From: Marinomonas fungiae
Lineage (GTDB): Bacteria > Pseudomonadota > Gammaproteobacteria > Pseudomonadales > Marinomonadaceae
DNA: 64,000 nucleotides
NCBI RefSeq assembly: GCF_001418205.1
Contig: NZ_LIQF01000002.1
Coordinates: forward strand, 310,001-374,000
Reading direction: 5' to 3'
In this document: one piece after another, positions 52,331 through 61,959 of the stretch
Numbering within the stretch: position 1 is the first letter of the stretch
Layout of the letters: the number at the start of each line of letters is the position of its first letter
Translations under genes and position numbers: made by a program
Notes under the pieces: model-generated
Told to the model about the DNA's origin: nothing
What the model saw: only the letters and a program-made list of their open reading frames with translations
Database searches by the model: none

Positions 52331-53230
52331 TTAAGCTTTGGCTTTATCCTGTTTAACGCGTTGGTTCAAAATGGTGGCGATGCCAATGCCAGTGAAAATA
52401 AGCAGGATGCCGATACCATGGAAGCTTTCAATTTGCTCTCCCAAGAAGAGTACAGATAGAAAAATACTAAATACCGGCAGCAGGTGAACAAAGTGGCCTG
52501 CTACCGCTGCCCCCAATTTTTGTACACCGATATTCCAGCAGATAAACGCGCCAATCGAAGCAAAAATCCCCATATAGACAATGGCTCCCCAGTTGGCGCT
52601 GGTAAGCGCTGTAACATCACTGCTGGAGAATAGTAAAAATAGTGGGAACTGAATGCAGGTGCCCATTATTGCAGTGACGGCAAAGAAGCTCAGAATGTTC
52701 ATCGCAGGACGCTTGGTTAGCAACACTGAGTAAATAGCCCAGCTTACTGCAGCGCTGATGATCCACAGATCGCCACTGGAAATGGTTAAATGTAAAAAGG
52801 TGTCTAGGCTACCGCGGCTGACAATCACAATGGCGCCAATCGTTGAAATCAAAATGCCGGTATTCTGTAACGCACTGGTTTTGCTGCCCAGTAACAGTCG
52901 AGCGGTGATCAAAATCATCACTGGCATGATGGAGTTGAGTAATACGGCATTAGTAACCGTAGTGGACGTCAGGCCAATGTAGAGAAATAGGTTGTAATTA
53001 CAGATGCCTAAAAAGGCAAAAAACAGCAGCATGGGCCAGTGTTTTTGGATTAATCCCCAGTCGCTGATGATTTTCTTATAAGCGAAGGGCAGGATCAGCA
53101 AACAGGCGATACTCCAGCGGAAAAAAGAGATAGTGTAAGGATCAATACCATCCGATACCGTTAGGCGTCCTAATACATAGTTTCCGGACCAAAATAAAAT
53201 CGGTAGCAATAAATAGACAAAAGCGGGCAT
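52331..53230 (-). CDS. EamA-family drug/metabolite transporter
   Basis: 299 aa with ten helices, a second member of the same superfamily but only distantly similar to its convergent neighbour. It begins MPAFVYLLLPILFWSGNYVLGRL; YNLFLYIGLTSTTVTNAVLLNSIMPVMI closes the first repeat and AFICWNIGVQKLGAAVAGHFVHLLPVFSIFLS belongs to the second. The ATG at 53230 follows AAGGA seven bases upstream; the longer frame from 53290 lacks support. The substrate is unknown. Confidence 0.83.
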   Translation of the reverse strand: MPAFVYLLLPILFWSGNYVLGRLTVSDGIDPYTISFFRWSIACLLILPFAYKKIISDWGLIQKHWPMLLFFAFLGICNYNLFLYIGLTSTTVTNAVLLNSIMPVMILITARLLLGSKTSALQNTGILISTIGAIVIVSRGSLDTFLHLTISSGDLWIISAAVSWAIYSVLLTKRPAMNILSFFAVTAIMGTCIQFPLFLLFSSSDVTALTSANWGAIVYMGIFASIGAFICWNIGVQKLGAAVAGHFVHLLPVFSIFLSVLFLGEQIESFHGIGILLIFTGIGIATILNQRVKQDKAKA

Positions 53231-53409
53231 AGCAAGTCCTTGCTGATTTTTTCTAAGCAAAACAGAATCATTACAATAGTGGCTCAACATAACCAGTAAT
53301 CACTGACCTGTCTAGGATTGCAGGGTGGAACTTACGCCATTTAGGCGACCCAGTGAAACAGTCTTTTTAAAAGGCACCAAAGAAAAGGTTAAATTTTATC
53401 CGCTTAGGC

Positions 53410-53438
53410 TTTTTAATTTTATGGGGGCAGTATATAAT
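53410..53438 (+). promoter_or_regulatory. Promoter of the rpsF operon
   Basis: A perfect -10 TATAAT at 53433-53438, with a weak TTTTTA -35 17 bases upstream. It lies 84 bases before rpsF. The leader between contains TCCCCGT (53444-53450) and its complement ACGGGGA (53481-53487), which may be the S6:S18 feedback structure known in other bacteria. Confidence 0.6.
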
Positions 53439-53521
53439 TCGCGTCCCCGTAAACCATACTCCTTGTCTCACAGCTTTTTAACGGGGAAAGCGTGGAGACT
53501 AAGAACCCATAAGGAGCAATC

Positions 53522-53923
53522 ATGCGTCATTATGAAATCGTGTTTCTGGTACACCCAGATCAAAGCGAACAAGTTCCAGCAATGGTCGAGCGTTACACTA
53601 ACTTGATCACTGAAGACGGCGGTAAAGTACACCGTCTAGAAGACTGGGGCCGTCGTCAACTAGCTTACCCAATCAACAAAATCCACAAAGCGCACTACGT
53701 TCTTATGAACATTGAAGCGTCTGAAGGTGTGATGGCTGAGCTAAACGACACTTTCCGTTACAACGATGCGATCATCCGTAACCTAGTTATCCGTCGTAAA
53801 GAAGCGGTAACTGAAGTGTCTCCAATCAAAGCTGCTGAAAGCCGTGAAGAGCGTCGTTCTGCTCCACAGCGTGAAGAGCACAAATCAGAAGCTGCGGACA
53901 ACGCAGAAGACTCTGCTGAATAA
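53522..53923 (+). CDS. rpsF: 30S ribosomal protein S6
   Basis: 133 aa. It begins [25 protein letters not shown] and contains [30 protein letters not shown] and [20 protein letters not shown], the complete S6 fold. The C-terminal 30 residues are an acidic/basic tail ([17 protein letters not shown]...), longer than in some species and comparable with E. coli. AAGGAG precedes the ATG. It heads rpsF-rpsR-membrane gene-rplI. Confidence 0.97.
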   Translation: MRHYEIVFLVHPDQSEQVPAMVERYTNLITEDGGKVHRLEDWGRRQLAYPINKIHKAHYVLMNIEASEGVMAELNDTFRYNDAIIRNLVIRRKEAVTEVSPIKAAESREERRSAPQREEHKSEAADNAEDSAE

Positions 53924-53945
53924 TTGATTAATTAGGAGATACACT

Positions 53946-54176
53946 ATGGCTCGTTTTTTCCGTCGTCGTAAATTCTGCCGTTTCAGTGCAGAAGGCGTTA
54001 AAGAGATCGATTACAAAGATCTAGACACTCTAAAAGGTTACATCACTGAAACTGGTAAAATTGTACCAAGCCGTATTACTGGCACACGTGCACGCTACCA
54101 GCGTCAGCTAGCGACTGCTATCAAACGCGCTCGCTACATCGCTTTGCTTCCTTACACTGACGGTCACTTCAATTAA
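53946..54176 (+). CDS. rpsR: 30S ribosomal protein S18
   Basis: 76 aa, the usual length. [30 protein letters not shown] and [27 protein letters not shown] are nearly invariant in Gammaproteobacteria. AGGAG precedes it, and it starts 22 bases after rpsF. It binds S6 in the 30S platform. Confidence 0.97.
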   Translation: MARFFRRRKFCRFSAEGVKEIDYKDLDTLKGYITETGKIVPSRITGTRARYQRQLATAIKRARYIALLPYTDGHFN

Positions 54177-54198
54177 TAAGTGATTTAAGAAGTATTTC

Positions 54199-55059
54199 AT
54201 GGGCGGCTTGGCTAACTGGGTAATGATAAAACGCATGAATGCGATCCTTGTGGTGGCATTGTGCAGCATCATACCGATGATGTTTTGGCTAGGCGCTGCG
54301 GTCTTAGGACTGGTTGTACTTCGCAAAGGTGTAAAAGACGGAATACCCGTGATCGCTTGGGGTGGCTTACCGGCACTTGTGCTGTGGGTCATTCAAGGTG
54401 ATGCGACGGCATTCATGGTGTTGATTGACACATTTATTTTAGCCTATGTGCTGAGAGAAAAGGTGTCTTGGGCTTGGGTGATGCTAGGGGCAAGTCTTCT
54501 TGCTGTGCTGTCATCCCTGATCCAGCCGCTACTCATGGCGGATCTGTTAGATATGGTCGCAGACCTGATCCAGCAGATTTTAAGCAGCAGTGAGGAAGGG
54601 GTAACGATTCCTTCAAAGGAAGATATTATCCAGCAAGCGGTGATCGCCATGTCTGTTGTGCAGGCGTACATTGCGGTGGCAGCGCTATTCTTGGCGCGTC
54701 GCTGGCAGGCACGATTGTACAATCCAGGCGGATTAAAGAAGGAGTTTAATGAATTTAGACTCCCTCTGTCAGTTGCATTGATTCTCGGTGCAATGGTGTT
54801 GGTTGGCGAAAGCCTTGGTGGCGGCTTTGAGGTATTGTCTCGCGCTGCTGTACCGGCATTAGTAATCCCTGGTCTCGCACTGGTCCATGGTATTCTGGCA
54901 TTAAAGAAAATTGGGATGGTCGGTCTGGTTGTATTTTACCTGATTGGCATTTTGGTACTGAGTGTTTACTTCGCGAATATTTTGATCTTCCTTGCGGTGG
55001 TCGATAGCTTTGTAAACATTCGTGGACGAATGTCATCAAAACCAACTGACGTCAATTAA
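54199..55059 (+). CDS. Membrane protein in the ribosomal operon (DUF2232-like)
   Basis: 286 aa with about eight hydrophobic helices, arranged as two blocks split by a hydrophilic segment near 125-150 (SSSEEGVTIPSKEDIIQQA). A hydrophobic gene at this place between rpsR and rplI is also known in Pseudomonas and relatives. The family is of unknown function and I would place it near DUF2232/YybS. Start codons at 54199, 54223 and 54235 are all possible; the first has AAGAAG nearby. Co-transcription with rpsR and rplI is inferred from spacing of 22 and 31 bases. Confidence 0.7.
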   Translation: MGGLANWVMIKRMNAILVVALCSIIPMMFWLGAAVLGLVVLRKGVKDGIPVIAWGGLPALVLWVIQGDATAFMVLIDTFILAYVLREKVSWAWVMLGASLLAVLSSLIQPLLMADLLDMVADLIQQILSSSEEGVTIPSKEDIIQQAVIAMSVVQAYIAVAALFLARRWQARLYNPGGLKKEFNEFRLPLSVALILGAMVLVGESLGGGFEVLSRAAVPALVIPGLALVHGILALKKIGMVGLVVFYLIGILVLSVYFANILIFLAVVDSFVNIRGRMSSKPTDVN

Positions 55060-55090
55060 AAGCTAGTTAATTTATTTAGAGGTGATCGAG

Positions 55091-55537
55091 ATGGATGTGA
55101 TTCTACTCGACAAAGTAGGCAAACTAGGCGGTATCGGTGACGTTGTTGCTGTTAAACCAGGTTTTGCACGTAACTTTTTGATTCCAAACAAAAAAGCTGT
55201 AATGGCTACTAAAGCAAACTTGTCTTCTTTTGAAGAGCGTCGTGCTGAGCTTGAAGCTCAAGCTGCTGAGCGTAAAGCTGCTGCAGAAGTTCGTGCTCAG
55301 TCTCTAGAAGGTAAGACTTTCACAATCACTGCTAACGCTGGTGACGAAGGTAAGCTATTCGGCTCTATCGGTACTCGTGACATCGCTGATGCGATCGTTG
55401 CTGGTGGCGTTGAAGTTGCTAAATCTGAAGTACGTCTTCCAGAAGGTGCTCTACGTAACGTAGGTGCTTACGAAGTTGACGTTCAACTACACTCTGAAGT
55501 AACTGTTGCAGTTACTCTAGAAGTTGTAGCTCAGTAA
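55091..55537 (+). CDS. rplI: 50S ribosomal protein L9
   Basis: 148 aa. The N-terminal RNA-binding domain [37 protein letters not shown] is followed by the long central helix (about 42-75) and a C-terminal domain. The ATG at 55091 follows GAGGTG; the in-frame GTG at 55082 lies in that ribosome site. A hairpin terminator follows. Confidence 0.97.
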   Translation: MDVILLDKVGKLGGIGDVVAVKPGFARNFLIPNKKAVMATKANLSSFEERRAELEAQAAERKAAAEVRAQSLEGKTFTITANAGDEGKLFGSIGTRDIADAIVAGGVEVAKSEVRLPEGALRNVGAYEVDVQLHSEVTVAVTLEVVAQ

Positions 55538-55565
55538 TTTCTAACGAAATTATTGCTTCAAAGAG

Positions 55566-55597
55566 AGGCATTCCGCTTAGGCGGAGTGCCTTTTTTT
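55566..55597 (+). terminator. Terminator after rplI
   Basis: Eleven-base stem AGGCATTCCGC / GCGGAGTGCCT with one G-T pair and a TTAG loop, followed by T7. Confidence 0.92.
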
Positions 55598-55691
55598 ATG
55601 TCTGTACCACGACAAAATCAACATTGAAAAGCTAGGCTAGAGTGATAAGCTTTGTGGTCTTGTCTACCCCTGACTCACGAGAGAGTGTTAC

Positions 55692-57068
55692 GTGCAATTA
55701 GAAGATTCTGAAGTCTCCTCCATTAAATTACCGCCTTACTCGATTGAGGCAGAGCGCTCGGTTATTGGTGGCTTGATGCTGGACCCACAAGCCTGGGAAA
55801 AAGTGTCTGAAGTGGTCATGGCGGATGACTTTTATCGACCTGAGCACCGCGCTATTTTTTCAGTGATTGCTCGCTTAGCCGACGATACTGAGCCGGCAGA
55901 CGTGGTCACCATCAGTGAGCGTCTAGATAAGCGCGGTGAACTGGAGGATGTGGGTGGTATCGCCTACCTGATTGAAATGGTAGAAGCCACACCTAGTGCG
56001 GCAAACATTGCTTCTTATGCCGAGATTGTCCGTGAACGATCGGTATTGCGCCGCCTGATCAGCACCACCAATGAAATTAACACGCGCGCTTATCACCCGG
56101 AAGGGATGACGGCTTCAGAAATTGTTGAAGATGCGGAGCGCCGTATTTTTCAGCTCAGTGGTGACGGTGAGAAAAAAGGGGGGCCTCGTGTTGTCTCTGA
56201 AATTCTTAGTAAAACCGTTGATAAAATTGATGAGCTGTACCACCGTGAAGGCTCCATTACTGGCTTAAGTACCGGTTTTACCGACTTAGATGCAATGACT
56301 TCTGGCTTGCAGCCATCGGACTTGATTATCGTAGCTGGTCGTCCATCGATGGGTAAAACGACCTTTGCCATGAACTTGGTAGAAAACGCTACTATGATTA
56401 GTGAGCTGCCGGTGGTGGTTTTCAGTCTTGAGATGCCTGCAGAGCAGCTGATGATGCGTATGTTGTCGTCTTTAGGGCGCATTGATCAGACGCGAATGCG
56501 CTCAGGGCAATTGATTCAGGAAGATTGGGATAAACTGATGTCAGCGGTCAAAATGCTAAAAGACCGTAAATTGTTTATTGACGATACCGCAGGGATCAGC
56601 CCAACAGAAATGCGTTCACGTACACGACGTATCGCCCGTGAGCATGGTGGTATAGCGTTGATCATGATCGACTATTTGCAGCTGATGCAAATTCCGGGTT
56701 ACAGCGAGGGGCGTACTAACGAGATTTCTGAGATCTCGCGATCTCTTAAAGCTATTGCCAAAGAGATGGAATGTCCGGTTATTGCTCTGTCTCAGCTTAA
56801 CCGTAGTCTTGAGCAGCGTCCTAATAAACGTCCAGTTAACTCGGATTTGCGTGAATCGGGTGCAATCGAGCAGGATGCGGACATTATTTCATTTGTATAT
56901 CGAGACGAGGTATACCATGAAGATACGCCTCACAAAGGGATCGCTGAAATTATCATTGGTAAGCAGCGTAATGGTCCGATTGGGACCTGTCGCTTAGCTT
57001 TTATCGGTAAATTTACGCGCTTTGAGGATTTGGCGCCGGATGCTTACCGAGATTTTGAGGATGAATAG
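55692..57068 (+). CDS. dnaB: Replicative DNA helicase
   Basis: 458 aa hexameric helicase. The N-terminal primase-binding domain (about 10-120; IKLPPYSIEAERSVIGGLMLDPQAWEKV) leads into a RecA-like domain with Walker A GRPSMGKTTFAMNLVENA near 217, MRSRTRRIAREHGGIALIMIDYLQLM near 300-325, and SQLNRSLEQRPNKRPVNSDLRESGAIEQDAD near 370. The start is GTG at 55692 with GAGAG upstream. It has no intein. It has its own transcription unit after the rplI terminator. Confidence 0.96.
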   Translation: MQLEDSEVSSIKLPPYSIEAERSVIGGLMLDPQAWEKVSEVVMADDFYRPEHRAIFSVIARLADDTEPADVVTISERLDKRGELEDVGGIAYLIEMVEATPSAANIASYAEIVRERSVLRRLISTTNEINTRAYHPEGMTASEIVEDAERRIFQLSGDGEKKGGPRVVSEILSKTVDKIDELYHREGSITGLSTGFTDLDAMTSGLQPSDLIIVAGRPSMGKTTFAMNLVENATMISELPVVVFSLEMPAEQLMMRMLSSLGRIDQTRMRSGQLIQEDWDKLMSAVKMLKDRKLFIDDTAGISPTEMRSRTRRIAREHGGIALIMIDYLQLMQIPGYSEGRTNEISEISRSLKAIAKEMECPVIALSQLNRSLEQRPNKRPVNSDLRESGAIEQDADIISFVYRDEVYHEDTPHKGIAEIIIGKQRNGPIGTCRLAFIGKFTRFEDLAPDAYRDFEDE

Positions 57069-57144
57069 GTCTTTTTTGTTGCGAAAAGTATACGTAAATC
57101 TTATGGTTAGACTAAATAAGTAACATTTTGTATCGAGTGAAGTT

Positions 57145-58707
57145 ATGCGTAAGATGTCTGTTACAAACAAGGAAAACGATTTTCCTTCGCACTACACCCT
57201 AGTCTCCAGCACGGATGTTAAAGGGCGTATTACTTTTGTAAATGATGATTTCTGTAAAGTGGCGGGTTATGAGCGAGAAGAGCTGATTGGCCAGCCTCAC
57301 AATTTGATTCGTCATCCAGATGTACCTCCTGCCGTTTTTGCTGACATGTGGGAGAACCTAAAAGCGGGCCGCAGCTGGATGGGAATTGTTAAAAACCGTT
57401 GTAAAAGCGGCGATCACTACTGGGTCAGTGCCCACGTTAGTCCCCTTATCGATAATGGTAAAGTGATCGGTTATGAATCTGTGCGTCAGAAAGTCACCAA
57501 TGATCAGAAAGCTCATGCGCAAATGGTGTACGAGCGCGTCAATGCGGGTAAACATCCTGTGCCTAGTATGCCGCGATTCAAAGGTTGGATGTGGCGTCAA
57601 ACATGGCTGAATGCGATTTTCTTTGTGGCGTTTGGTATCATGGGGATGTTTTCACCTTGGCTCTGGTGGCAAATTCTTGCACCGATTCTAGCAGTGGTTG
57701 GGGCGACACTGAACCTTACTCAACGCCATGCTTTACGCTCCACGATTGCCAAATTGCCCCCAGAGGCTCATAACACCATTGGGCAGTATTTGTACTACAA
57801 AGCAGTAGGGCCGAATGTAGCGCTCAGTTTCTCTCAATTGCATAAAAATGCCGCTGCGTTCACGTTCCGCTATCGTTTGATGGTGGGTTCTAAACAGCTT
57901 CAGAACACCGCTCAGCAAGCGAAAAACAGTGTTACTTCGAATCTAGGTAATTTTAATAAGCAGCGTGATAGCTTCCGTACTGTGGTATCGGCAAGCACCC
58001 AGTTGCAGGCCAGTGTGAATCAAATCGCTGACAATGTGCGAATTGCTGCTGAAGACACCGCTTCTGTGGAAGATAAAGCGAAAGCTAGTCGTGCCATGGC
58101 GAAACATACGGGTGAAACCATGCAGAAGGTTTATCAAGAAGTAAACTCTGCCAAAGGTGTGGTAGAAGACCTTGCCCGACAGAGTGATCGCATTAACGGC
58201 TTGGTGAACTCAATCAGTGATATTGCCGAGCAGACTAACTTGCTGGCGTTGAATGCGGCGATTGAGTCGGCTCGCGCTGGTGAGGCGGGAAGAGGTTTTG
58301 CAGTCGTGGCAGACGAAGTTCGTGCCTTGGCGATTCGTACTCAGGATGCTACCCAAAGTATTCATGAGACGACTGAAGAGCTAAAGCGCAACACTCAAGC
58401 TGTTTTGGAAGCAATTGATAAAGGCGCCAGTGTTGCTAATGAGGGTGTCGCAGGGGTAACGGAGGTGGCTGAGAGTATGAATGCCATTGAGGAAGCCATT
58501 CATCATATTGTTGAAATGACAGCGCAAATTAATTCCGCCACAGCAGAACAGGCTGAAGTAGCAACTTCTTTGAGTCAGCAGATGATGGAAGTGGATCAGC
58601 TAAGTATCGAAAGCATTGAGCGCGCCGAACACATCGTTACGAATATTGCGCACATCGAAGAGGAAGCCTACGAACAAGGTAACCTTGCAGAGCGTATGAA
58701 GCAGTAG
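57145..58707 (+). CDS. Aer-type aerotaxis receptor (PAS-MCP)
   Basis: 520 aa energy/oxygen taxis receptor. The PAS domain (about 15-125; [67 protein letters not shown]) is the FAD-binding Aer type. Two membrane helices lie near 153-190, in a hairpin without a periplasmic domain. The cytoplasmic signalling tip near 365-400 ([34 protein letters not shown]) is complete. There is no clear HAMP domain between membrane and coiled coil. It probably couples to CheA and CheW outside the window. Confidence 0.88.
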   Translation: MRKMSVTNKENDFPSHYTLVSSTDVKGRITFVNDDFCKVAGYEREELIGQPHNLIRHPDVPPAVFADMWENLKAGRSWMGIVKNRCKSGDHYWVSAHVSPLIDNGKVIGYESVRQKVTNDQKAHAQMVYERVNAGKHPVPSMPRFKGWMWRQTWLNAIFFVAFGIMGMFSPWLWWQILAPILAVVGATLNLTQRHALRSTIAKLPPEAHNTIGQYLYYKAVGPNVALSFSQLHKNAAAFTFRYRLMVGSKQLQNTAQQAKNSVTSNLGNFNKQRDSFRTVVSASTQLQASVNQIADNVRIAAEDTASVEDKAKASRAMAKHTGETMQKVYQEVNSAKGVVEDLARQSDRINGLVNSISDIAEQTNLLALNAAIESARAGEAGRGFAVVADEVRALAIRTQDATQSIHETTEELKRNTQAVLEAIDKGASVANEGVAGVTEVAESMNAIEEAIHHIVEMTAQINSATAEQAEVATSLSQQMMEVDQLSIESIERAEHIVTNIAHIEEEAYEQGNLAERMKQ

Positions 58708-58726
58708 ACTTTACGTACACTTAAAA

Positions 58727-58756
58727 AAACACCGAGCTCGGCTCGGTGTTTTTGTT
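58727..58756 (+). terminator. Terminator after the aerotaxis receptor
   Basis: Eleven-base perfect stem AAACACCGAGC / GCTCGGTGTTT with a TCG loop, followed by a T run. It may also stop bioA from the other side. Confidence 0.9.
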
Positions 58757-58781
58757 TTTAAGCAATACTCACTTTTCTAGA

Positions 58782-60074
58782 TTAGGAAAAGTGCTCTTGA
58801 ATCACCCCGTAAATGGCGTGCCCAAGTCTGGTAATCTGCTCCTGTTCAATAACATACGGTGGCATTAGGTAAATCAAGCGGCCGAATGGTCTAATCCAGA
58901 CACCTTTGTTTACGAATAAAGGTTGGATCTTATGTAAATCCACGGGATGGGAAAGTTCTACCACGCCAATTGCGCCAAGGCAGCGCACATCAAGTACTAC
59001 CTCCAGATCTAAGCAGGGGCTTAAGGCGCTTTCTAGCCATACTTGGATTTGTGCAACGGTCTTTTCAATATCGTAATTTTGAACCAAATCTAAACTGGCG
59101 TTGGCTGCGGTGCAGGCTAGGGCATTACCCATAAAAGTAGGGCCGTGCATAAAGACACCGCCTTGGTCACTAATGCCTAGAGCCACCTTGTCGTTGGTAA
59201 TGGTTGCCGCCAGAGTGATGTAGCCACCGGTTAAGGCTTTACCAACGCACATGATATCGGGTTCGATGTTGCTGTGTTCAGTTGCGAACAGTTTTCCAGT
59301 GCGTCCAAATCCCGTGGCAATCTCATCAAAGATGAGCAAAATATCGAACTCATCACAGAGGACACGAATTTCATCTAAGTAGGCAGGATTGTAAAAGCGC
59401 ATACCCCCTGCATTTTGTACCACGGGCTCGATGATAAAACCGGCTAGATGTTCATGGTGTTCAACAAAGGTTTCACGAATTTCTTTAAGGTAGGCCGTGT
59501 CTAATGGCGTGTCGATGCCTGTTGGTGGCGGTGATACAAAACATTGCGGCGTTAACGCTTGATTAAACATGCTGTGCATGCCATTGACTGGATCGCATAC
59601 TGACATGGCGGCAAAGGTGTCACCATGGTAGCCGGAGCGAGGTGTGGCAAAGTGCTGCTTGCTAGGTTTGCCTTGTGTGTGCCAGTACTGAATCGCCATT
59701 TTCAGTGCCACTTCTACAGACACCGAGCCAGAATCAGAGAAAAACACACGAGTTAAGCTGGCAGGTGTCATGGCAACTAATTTCTGTCCCAGCTCAATGG
59801 CGGGTTTATGTGTCAGGCCACCAAACATCACATGTGAAAAGTCATCAATTTGCTTATGTAACGCTTGGTTGATAGCGGGGTGGCTGTAGCCATGAATCAC
59901 GCTCCACCAAGAAGACATGCCGTCAATGAGTGTGCGGCCGTCGGCTAGATGAAATTCACAGCCAGAAGCGCGCTCTACCAGAAAGTGAGGTGTCGGGTGA
60001 CTCATGGAAGTATAAGGGTGCCATAAAAGCTGTTTGTCTAGCTCGGTTAGCCGTTGCTGCTCTGCTTGGTTCAT
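58782..60074 (-). CDS. bioA: Adenosylmethionine-8-amino-7-oxononanoate aminotransferase
   Basis: PLP-dependent class III aminotransferase converting 8-amino-7-oxononanoate to 7,8-diaminononanoate with SAM as amino donor. The 430 aa contain LLWHPYTSMSHPTPHFLVERA near 16-35, DGMSSWWSVIHGYSHPAIN, FSDSGSVSVEVALKMAIQYW, the PLP Asp in ILLIFDEIATGFGRTGKLF and Lys in CVGKALTGGYITLAAT near 274. It lies leftward behind comF, away from the other bio genes. No BirA site is visible directly before it. Confidence 0.95.
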   Translation of the reverse strand: MNQAEQQRLTELDKQLLWHPYTSMSHPTPHFLVERASGCEFHLADGRTLIDGMSSWWSVIHGYSHPAINQALHKQIDDFSHVMFGGLTHKPAIELGQKLVAMTPASLTRVFFSDSGSVSVEVALKMAIQYWHTQGKPSKQHFATPRSGYHGDTFAAMSVCDPVNGMHSMFNQALTPQCFVSPPPTGIDTPLDTAYLKEIRETFVEHHEHLAGFIIEPVVQNAGGMRFYNPAYLDEIRVLCDEFDILLIFDEIATGFGRTGKLFATEHSNIEPDIMCVGKALTGGYITLAATITNDKVALGISDQGGVFMHGPTFMGNALACTAANASLDLVQNYDIEKTVAQIQVWLESALSPCLDLEVVLDVRCLGAIGVVELSHPVDLHKIQPLFVNKGVWIRPFGRLIYLMPPYVIEQEQITRLGHAIYGVIQEHFS

Positions 60075-60154
60075 TCCGCTTTCTCACTCACATGCGTCAA
60101 TAAAGTTAGGGCGATACTAACGAAGTTGGGTGGCTTGTGTCACCTCGATAAGTC

Positions 60155-60865
60155 TTATTCTGCTGTTCGAGCTAAGGCTAAAATGGTCACTCGCTTGGCT
60201 CCAGCCAGACGTAAAGCTTTGGCACAAGCTTCAGCGGTACTGCCTGTGGTGACAATGTCATCGATCAGAAGGATTTGCTCTGGTACTGGCTGGTCGATGT
60301 GGAAATGACGGTGAGAGAGTGTCTGTCGCTGTTGCTTTGAGCGGGTATGTTGAGCGCTCACGTCAAGGGTGCGTTGTAGCTGGATACGCTGTATTGGTGT
60401 GCTTGATAGGGATTGGCTCAGCTGTGTGCAGATGAACGACGTTTGGCAGTAACCCCGCTCTGCTAGAGATTGACGGCTGGTGGGAACCACGCACCAATTA
60501 TTAGGAAGTATGATGCCTTTATTCAGAATGTGCTGCGCGGTTATGGCTACTAGAGGTCTTAGCAGATGAAGCTGGTTTTCAAATTTGGCTTTTTGGATTA
60601 GGGCTCGACAAAGTCCTTCGTATCTCAACGGCGCAATGATGCGATCAAAGCTGGGAGGTTTCTTTTGGCATTCGCCACACAATGTCATGCTGACTCGGGT
60701 GGGGCGGGAGCATAGTTGGCAGTGATTGCGGTTGACGCTTAGTAGTGATTGGCAACTTAGGCAGAGGCTGCCTTCATTGCGGATATTGCAGACATAGCAT
60801 CGATTTAAAAATAGTCTATTGTAAACCGTCGAGGCTAAGTTGGTTGACAGATTAGATAAGGTCAT
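60155..60865 (-). CDS. comF: ComF-family phosphoribosyltransferase-like protein
   Basis: 236 aa. The N-terminal zinc-finger-like part has the cysteine pairs CYVC, CLSC, CQLC and CGEC, and the C-terminal PRTase domain has the PRPP loop in EQILLIDDIVTTGSTAEACAKAL. ComF proteins take part in DNA uptake in competent bacteria; some members sit next to bioB, as here. It is read leftward with bioA 80 bases downstream, so it may share a transcript. The start region overlaps a BirA-type operator and the divergent bioB promoter. Confidence 0.85.
   Translation of the reverse strand: MTLSNLSTNLASTVYNRLFLNRCYVCNIRNEGSLCLSCQSLLSVNRNHCQLCSRPTRVSMTLCGECQKKPPSFDRIIAPLRYEGLCRALIQKAKFENQLHLLRPLVAITAQHILNKGIILPNNWCVVPTSRQSLAERGYCQTSFICTQLSQSLSSTPIQRIQLQRTLDVSAQHTRSKQQRQTLSHRHFHIDQPVPEQILLIDDIVTTGSTAEACAKALRLAGAKRVTILALARTAE
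60819..60850. promoter_or_regulatory. BirA-type biotin operator
   Basis: TTGTAAACC at 60819-60827 is the exact left half of the known bio operator; GGTTGACAG at 60842-60850 matches the right half GGTTTACAA at seven of nine positions. The halves are separated by 14 bases, one or two fewer than usual. It lies in the first codons of comF and covers the -35 of the bioB promoter. Confidence 0.65.
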
Positions 60866-60871
60866 TAGTAT
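60844..60871 (+). promoter_or_regulatory. bioB promoter
   Basis: TTGACA (60844-60849) and TAGTAT (60866-60871) with 16 bases between, 38 bases before the bioB GTG. The -35 lies inside the right half of the biotin operator, so bound BirA would block it. Confidence 0.65.
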
Positions 60872-60909
60872 TGCGTTCCTTGCAACAATAAAATTATGGA
60901 GCCACAGCG

Positions 60910-61959
60910 GTGACTATTGCGACTCAACCTCGATACGACTGGACTAGCCAAGAAGTTCAAGCTTTGTTCGACATGCCATTTATGGATTTGCTCTTCCATG
61001 CGCAAACCGTTCACCGTGCTAACTTTGCACCAAATCAAGTACAAGTCAGTACCTTATTGTCCATCAAAACTGGCGCATGTCCAGAGGACTGCAAGTACTG
61101 CCCACAAAGTGGCCATTACAACACTGAGCTTGAGAAAGAAAAGTTAATGGAAGTGCAGAAAGTGTTGCAAGAGGCTCAACTGGCAAAAGACAAGGGCGCA
61201 ACGCGCTTTTGTATGGGTGCGGCTTGGAAGCATCCATCGGAAAAAGATTTCCCATACGTATTGGAAATGATTAAAGGCGTGAAGCAACTGGGTCTTGAGT
61301 CATGCGTTACGCTAGGTACATTAAACGATGCGCAAGCTAAACAACTGGCGGAAGTGGGTCTTGATTACTACAACCACAACCTAGATACCTCACCTGAATT
61401 TTACGATAGCATCATCACTACTCGTTCCTACCAAGAGCGTCTAGATACCTTGTCACGCGTGCGTGATAACGGCGTTAAGCTATGCTGTGGCGGTATTATG
61501 GGCTTGGGTGAAGAGCAAAAAGACCGTGTCGGTCTATTACGTCAACTGTCGCAAATGACGCCGCACCCAGAGAGTGTGCCGATCAATATGTTGGTGAAAG
61601 TTGAAGGCACGCCACTGGAAAACGTGGATGATCTAGACGAATTTGAATTTATCCGCACCATCGCTGTGGCACGTATCCTAATGCCTACGTCGCATGTACG
61701 TTTGTCTGCAGGCCGTCAAGGCATGAGTGAACAGACTCAAGCGCTATGTTTTATGGCCGGTGCGAACTCGATCTTCTACGGCGAGAAACTGCTGACGACG
61801 GGCAACCCTGAAGCCGATAAAGACCGCATGTTGTTCGCAAAACTGGGCATTCAGCCTGAGCAACGTCACGATGTTTCTGATGAAGCGGTACAGGAATCCA
61901 TTGTGGCTCAAGCGAAAGCGCAAGAAGAAGCGAAATTTTTCTACGATGCCACCGTTTAA
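60910..61959 (+). CDS. bioB: Biotin synthase
   Basis: Radical-SAM enzyme that inserts sulfur into dethiobiotin. The 349 aa have the 4Fe-4S Cys57/61/64 in [16 protein letters not shown], the [15 protein letters not shown] segment, [27 protein letters not shown] and the late [35 protein letters not shown]. The start is GTG with GGAG eight bases upstream. It opens bioB-F-H-C. Confidence 0.96.
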   Translation: MTIATQPRYDWTSQEVQALFDMPFMDLLFHAQTVHRANFAPNQVQVSTLLSIKTGACPEDCKYCPQSGHYNTELEKEKLMEVQKVLQEAQLAKDKGATRFCMGAAWKHPSEKDFPYVLEMIKGVKQLGLESCVTLGTLNDAQAKQLAEVGLDYYNHNLDTSPEFYDSIITTRSYQERLDTLSRVRDNGVKLCCGGIMGLGEEQKDRVGLLRQLSQMTPHPESVPINMLVKVEGTPLENVDDLDEFEFIRTIAVARILMPTSHVRLSAGRQGMSEQTQALCFMAGANSIFYGEKLLTTGNPEADKDRMLFAKLGIQPEQRHDVSDEAVQESIVAQAKAQEEAKFFYDATV

